A stretch of 10,205 nt of DNA, from assembly GCA_035575095.1 (NCBI GenBank), contig DATLYF010000145.1:1-10205 (forward strand). Direction: 5' to 3'. Source of the DNA: DATLYF01 sp035575095 (GTDB lineage Bacteria > Pseudomonadota > Gammaproteobacteria > Competibacterales > Competibacteraceae). Shown piece after piece: positions 8,045-10,205 of this stretch. Position numbers and translations under genes: made by a program. Every line of letters starts with the position of its first letter. Within the stretch, counting starts at the first letter, position 1. The notes beneath the pieces are model-generated. The model was not told the DNA's origin. It saw only the letters and a list, made by a program, of their open reading frames with translations, and did no database searches.

Positions 8045-8076
8045 CCGTATCCGCCGCCTCCTGGTGGCGGGTACGG
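8045..8076 (+). promoter_or_regulatory. 14-bp hairpin in rne leader
   Basis: Bases 8045-8058 pair with 8063-8076 without bulges: twelve Watson-Crick pairs plus two G-U pairs, closing a UCCU tetraloop. It is the most stable local element of the leader by eye. No U-tract follows directly (the T run starts 12 nt later), so it is not a normal terminator. It may be the analogue of an E. coli rne leader hairpin; no sequence identity is claimed. Confidence 0.65.
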
Positions 8077-8082
8077 GCTGAA

Positions 8083-8125
8083 ACAGGGTTTTTTCATCGC
8101 TCGCCCTGTAGTACCGAGAGCGATG
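8083..8125 (+). promoter_or_regulatory. Predicted H-type RNA pseudoknot in rne leader
   Basis: Stem 1 is ACAGGG (8083-8088) with CCCTGT (8104-8109), 6 bp. Stem 2 is CATCGCTC (8095-8102) with GAGCGATG (8118-8125), 8 bp. The 5' strand of stem 2 lies in the loop of stem 1 and the 3' strand of stem 1 lies in the loop of stem 2. Loops: six U (8089-8094), one base (8103), eight bases (8110-8117). All pairs are Watson-Crick. The loop lengths suit a coaxially stacked H-type fold. Confidence 0.45.
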
Positions 8126-8176
8126 CCATATTGCGCTCCCGTTCCCGCTGCTCACGACTCCGGCGCAGACGCGTAA
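8123..8176 (+). other. Possible 17-codon upstream ORF in rne leader
   Basis: ATG at 8123, TAA at 8174-8176, encoding MPYCAPVPAAHDSGADA. Only GAGAG close upstream could act as a ribosome site, at poor spacing (2-4 nt). The start codon lies in the 3' strand of pseudoknot stem 2, and the frame covers the segment complementary to the rne Shine-Dalgarno. Translation is unproven; a chance ORF of this size is common. Confidence 0.15.
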
Positions 8177-8295
8177 GTTGGGTCCTGTAGACTGCCCGCC
8201 CCCTGACAGCGGCGGTGTCCTGTCCCTAGCTCCGTTCCTGCCCGCCCCGACATTTCCTCGGCGACAACACAGCGGCTGACGGTCGAGCGCCGGAG
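8158..8295 (+). promoter_or_regulatory. Possible anti-Shine-Dalgarno pairing masking rne start
   Basis: CTCCGGCGC (8158-8166) is perfectly complementary to GCGCCGGAG (8287-8295), which contains the rne GGAG. The helix would be 9 bp across a 120-nt interval. Competing local pairing exists (CGGCG 8259-8263 with CGCCG 8288-8292), which would also partly cover the site. Confidence 0.3.
8292..8295 (+). promoter_or_regulatory. Shine-Dalgarno site of rne
   Basis: GGAG 6 nt before the ATG at 8302; it decides the rne start. Confidence 0.75.
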
Positions 8296-8301
8296 CCATA
8301 C

Positions 8302-10205
8302 ATGAAGAGAATGCTGATCAATGCGACTCAGCAGGAAGAGTTGCGCGTCGCCCTGGTAGACGGTCAGAAACTCTACGACCTGGACATCGAAACCCCCTCC
8401 CGCGAGCAAAAAAAATCCAACATCTACAAAGGCCGCATCACGCGTATCGAACCCTCGCTGGAAGCAGCCTTCGTCGACTATGGCGCCGAACGCCACGGCT
8501 TTCTGCCCTTCAAGGAGATCGCCCGCAGCTACTTCCAGCCCGAGGCCCTGGCCGAAGGCAAGCGTCCCACCATCAAGGAGGCCCTCAAAGAAGGCCAGGA
8601 ATTGGTGGTGCAGGTCGAAAAGGAAGAGCGCGGCAACAAGGGCGCGGCGCTGACTACCTTCATCTCGCTGGCCGGTCGCTATCTGGTGCTAATGCCCAAC
8701 AACCCGCGCGCCGGCGGCGTATCGCGGCGCATCGAGGGCGAGGACCGCGCCGAGATCCGCGAGGCCATGAGCGGTCTCGACCTCCCCGAGGGCATGGGTC
8801 TGATCGTGCGCACCGCCGGCGTCGGCCGCTCCACCGAAGAGCTGCAGTGGGATCTGGACTATCTGCTGCAGCTGTGGAAGGCCATCGAAGAGGCCTCGCA
8901 GCAGAAAAAGGCCCCTTTTCTCATCTATCAGGAAAGCAACATCATCATCCGCGCGCTGCGCGACTACTTGCGCGCAGACATCGGCGAGATCTTGGTGGAC
9001 AACCCGGCGGTGTACCAGCAGGCCCAGGACTTCATGAAGCTGGTGATGCCGCAGAATCTGAACAAGCTCAAGCTGTACCAGGACAGCACGCCGCTGTTTA
9101 CCCGTTTCCAGATCGAATCGCAGATCGAGACCGCCTACCAGCGCGAGGTCACCCTGCCTTCCGGTGGTGCCATCGTCATCGACTACACCGAAGCCCTGGT
9201 CTCCATCGACATCAACTCGGCGCGCGCTACCAAGGGCGCCGATATCGAGGAGACCGCCCTCAACACCAATCTCGAAGCGGCCGACGAGATCGCCCGCCAG
9301 TTGCGCCTGCGCGATCTGGGCGGGCTGATCGTCATCGACTTCATCGACATGACCGTGGCACGCAACCAGCGCGAGGTGGAAAACCGCCTTAAAGAAGCGC
9401 TCAAATCGGATCGTGCGCGGGTCCAGATGGGCCGCATCTCGCGCTTCGGCCTGCTGGAGATGTCGCGCCAGCGTTTGCGTCCCTCCTTGGAGGAGGCCAG
9501 TCACATCACCTGCCCGCGTTGTTCCGGTCAGGGCACGATCCGCAGCGTGGAGTCGCTGTCGCTGTCGGTGCTGCGTCTGATCGAGGAAGAGGCGATGAAG
9601 GACCGCACCGCTCAGGTCATCGCCCAGTTGCCCATCAAGGTGGCCACCTTCCTGCTCAACGAGAAGCGCGAAGCGGTGCGCAACATCGAGCAGCGGCGCG
9701 GGGTCAGGGTCATCCTCATCCCCAATGAGACCCTGGAGACCCCCCACTACCAGTTGACCCGCAAGCGGGTCGACGAGGTGCCCGAGGCTGCCCAGGCCAG
9801 CTATCAGCTCGCCGTCCTACACCAGGAGCACGCCGACGAGCGGCCGCAACTCCAGGGCCGGATCGGCCAGGAGGAGCCCCTGGTCAAGTCCGTGACGCCG
9901 CCCATCCCGGCGCCGACGCCGGCGGAGCCCAAGCCGCGGATCGCCGAGACTGGCACCGGTTTCTTCCGCTGGCTGTGGCGCAGTCTGTTCGAAAAGGGCG
10001 CGCCGCCCGCTGCACCGGCAGCTGCTGAACCGCATCCGGCGCCGGCGCGGGAGAAGGAGGCGGTCGGGGGACGCAGCCGCCGCGAACGCCCACGGCGCCC
10101 CGAGCGGGAAGAGGCCTCTGCCCGGCCGACTCCGGCACCACAGCCGGCGCTGGCCGAGGTCGGCGCCCCGACTCCGACGCGCCCGGCAGAACGCCTGGCG
10201 GAGCA
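8302..10205 (+). CDS. rne: Ribonuclease E (5' part, runs off window)
   Basis: Essential endonuclease for mRNA decay and rRNA/tRNA processing; scaffold of the degradosome at the inner membrane. It begins MKRMLINATQ and stays open for 634 codons to the edge. The S1 domain (about 38-125) has G66 and L68 as in E. coli; the 5'-monophosphate sensor is R170/T171. The catalytic magnesium ligands are D303 (in SIDINSARATKG) and D346 (in VIDFIDM), and the zinc-link CPRC gives C404/C407, at the same residue numbers as E. coli. After about residue 500 it becomes proline/alanine-rich. GFFRWLWRSLFEKG at 553-566 is a likely membrane-targeting amphipathic helix, and 591-602 is arginine-rich, like an RNA-binding segment. 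These C-terminal features separate it from RNase G. The degradosome protein-binding part lies beyond the window. Confidence 0.98.
   Translation, partial: MKRMLINATQQEELRVALVDGQKLYDLDIETPSREQKKSNIYKGRITRIEPSLEAAFVDYGAERHGFLPFKEIARSYFQPEALAEGKRPTIKEALKEGQELVVQVEKEERGNKGAALTTFISLAGRYLVLMPNNPRAGGVSRRIEGEDRAEIREAMSGLDLPEGMGLIVRTAGVGRSTEELQWDLDYLLQLWKAIEEASQQKKAPFLIYQESNIIIRALRDYLRADIGEILVDNPAVYQQAQDFMKLVMPQNLNKLKLYQDSTPLFTRFQIESQIETAYQREVTLPSGGAIVIDYTEALVSIDINSARATKGADIEETALNTNLEAADEIARQLRLRDLGGLIVIDFIDMTVARNQREVENRLKEALKSDRARVQMGRISRFGLLEMSRQRLRPSLEEASHITCPRCSGQGTIRSVESLSLSVLRLIEEEAMKDRTAQVIAQLPIKVATFLLNEKREAVRNIEQRRGVRVILIPNETLETPHYQLTRKRVDEVPEAAQASYQLAVLHQEHADERPQLQGRIGQEEPLVKSVTPPIPAPTPAEPKPRIAETGTGFFRWLWRSLFEKGAPPAAPAAAEPHPAPAREKEAVGGRSRRERPRRPEREEASARPTPAPQPALAEVGAPTPTRPAERLAE

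Larger units (their letters stand above)
7988..8301 (+). promoter_or_regulatory. Long structured 5' leader of rne
   Basis: The roughly 314 untranslated bases ahead of rne. In order it holds a 5-bp hairpin (8010-8014 with 8021-8025, loop GCGAAA), a 14-bp hairpin (8045-8076), an H-type pseudoknot (8083-8125), a 17-codon upstream reading frame (8123-8176), a C-rich middle with little obvious structure, and the rne Shine-Dalgarno. In E. coli a multi-hairpin rne leader binds RNase E and directs decay of its own mRNA; Rfam has rne5 and rne-II leader families. That this leader does the same is inferred from length, position and structure; I could not test family membership. Confidence 0.6.

Noticed and set aside
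8045..8094. Hairpin plus T-run as an intrinsic terminator in the rne leader
   Set aside because: The six-T run begins 12 nt after the hairpin, not directly, and the run fits better as loop 1 of the pseudoknot.
7966..8190. 74-codon frame in the rluC-rne region
   Set aside because: Its ATG lies upstream of the predicted rne transcript start, it has no ribosome site and its composition is unremarkable.
8689..9747. A 352-codon open frame antisense to rne
   Set aside because: It mirrors the RNase E catalytic core, which matches E. coli at the residue-number level; the antisense product has no recognisable family feature.

Overview
The window is a high-GC chromosomal segment from a gammaproteobacterium. 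It carries housekeeping genes only, with no mobile elements, tRNA or rRNA genes, or CRISPR. The order fabG-fabD-fabH-plsX-rpmF-yceD / maf / sppA-HAD-rluC / rne matches the fatty-acid to RNase E neighbourhood of Pseudomonas. Unlike Pseudomonas, it has fabH between plsX and fabD, as in enterobacteria and, probably, Chromatiales-type lineages. Genus cannot be set from the sequence alone.

Left block (43-4561, minus strand): one tightly packed transcription unit reading yceD -> rpmF -> plsX -> fabH -> fabD -> fabG. acpP is expected just beyond the left edge. It couples a ribosomal protein (L32) and an rRNA-related protein (YceD/DUF177) to fatty acid initiation (FabH, FabD), elongation (FabG) and the first step of phospholipid acylation (PlsX). 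A near-consensus sigma70 promoter sits so close to the yceD start that the message should be almost leaderless.

Middle (4562-7922): maf/yceF runs rightward from the divergent region. It meets, one base apart and tail to tail, a leftward operon rluC -> HAD phosphatase -> SppA-type S49 peptidase. The rluC promoter is an extended -10 that also predicts a leaderless mRNA.

Right block (7923-10205): a 379-base region with back-to-back promoters for rluC and rne, then a roughly 314-nt rne leader, then the first 634 codons of rne (RNase E), cut by the window edge. The leader is the most interesting part. It contains a small hairpin, a 14-bp hairpin and a geometrically complete H-type pseudoknot with a six-U loop. 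Further down, a 9-nt segment is perfectly complementary to the rne Shine-Dalgarno region, and a 17-codon upstream ORF starts in the pseudoknot and runs over that segment. RNase E autoregulation through its 5' leader is known in E. coli; this particular architecture is read from sequence and untested.
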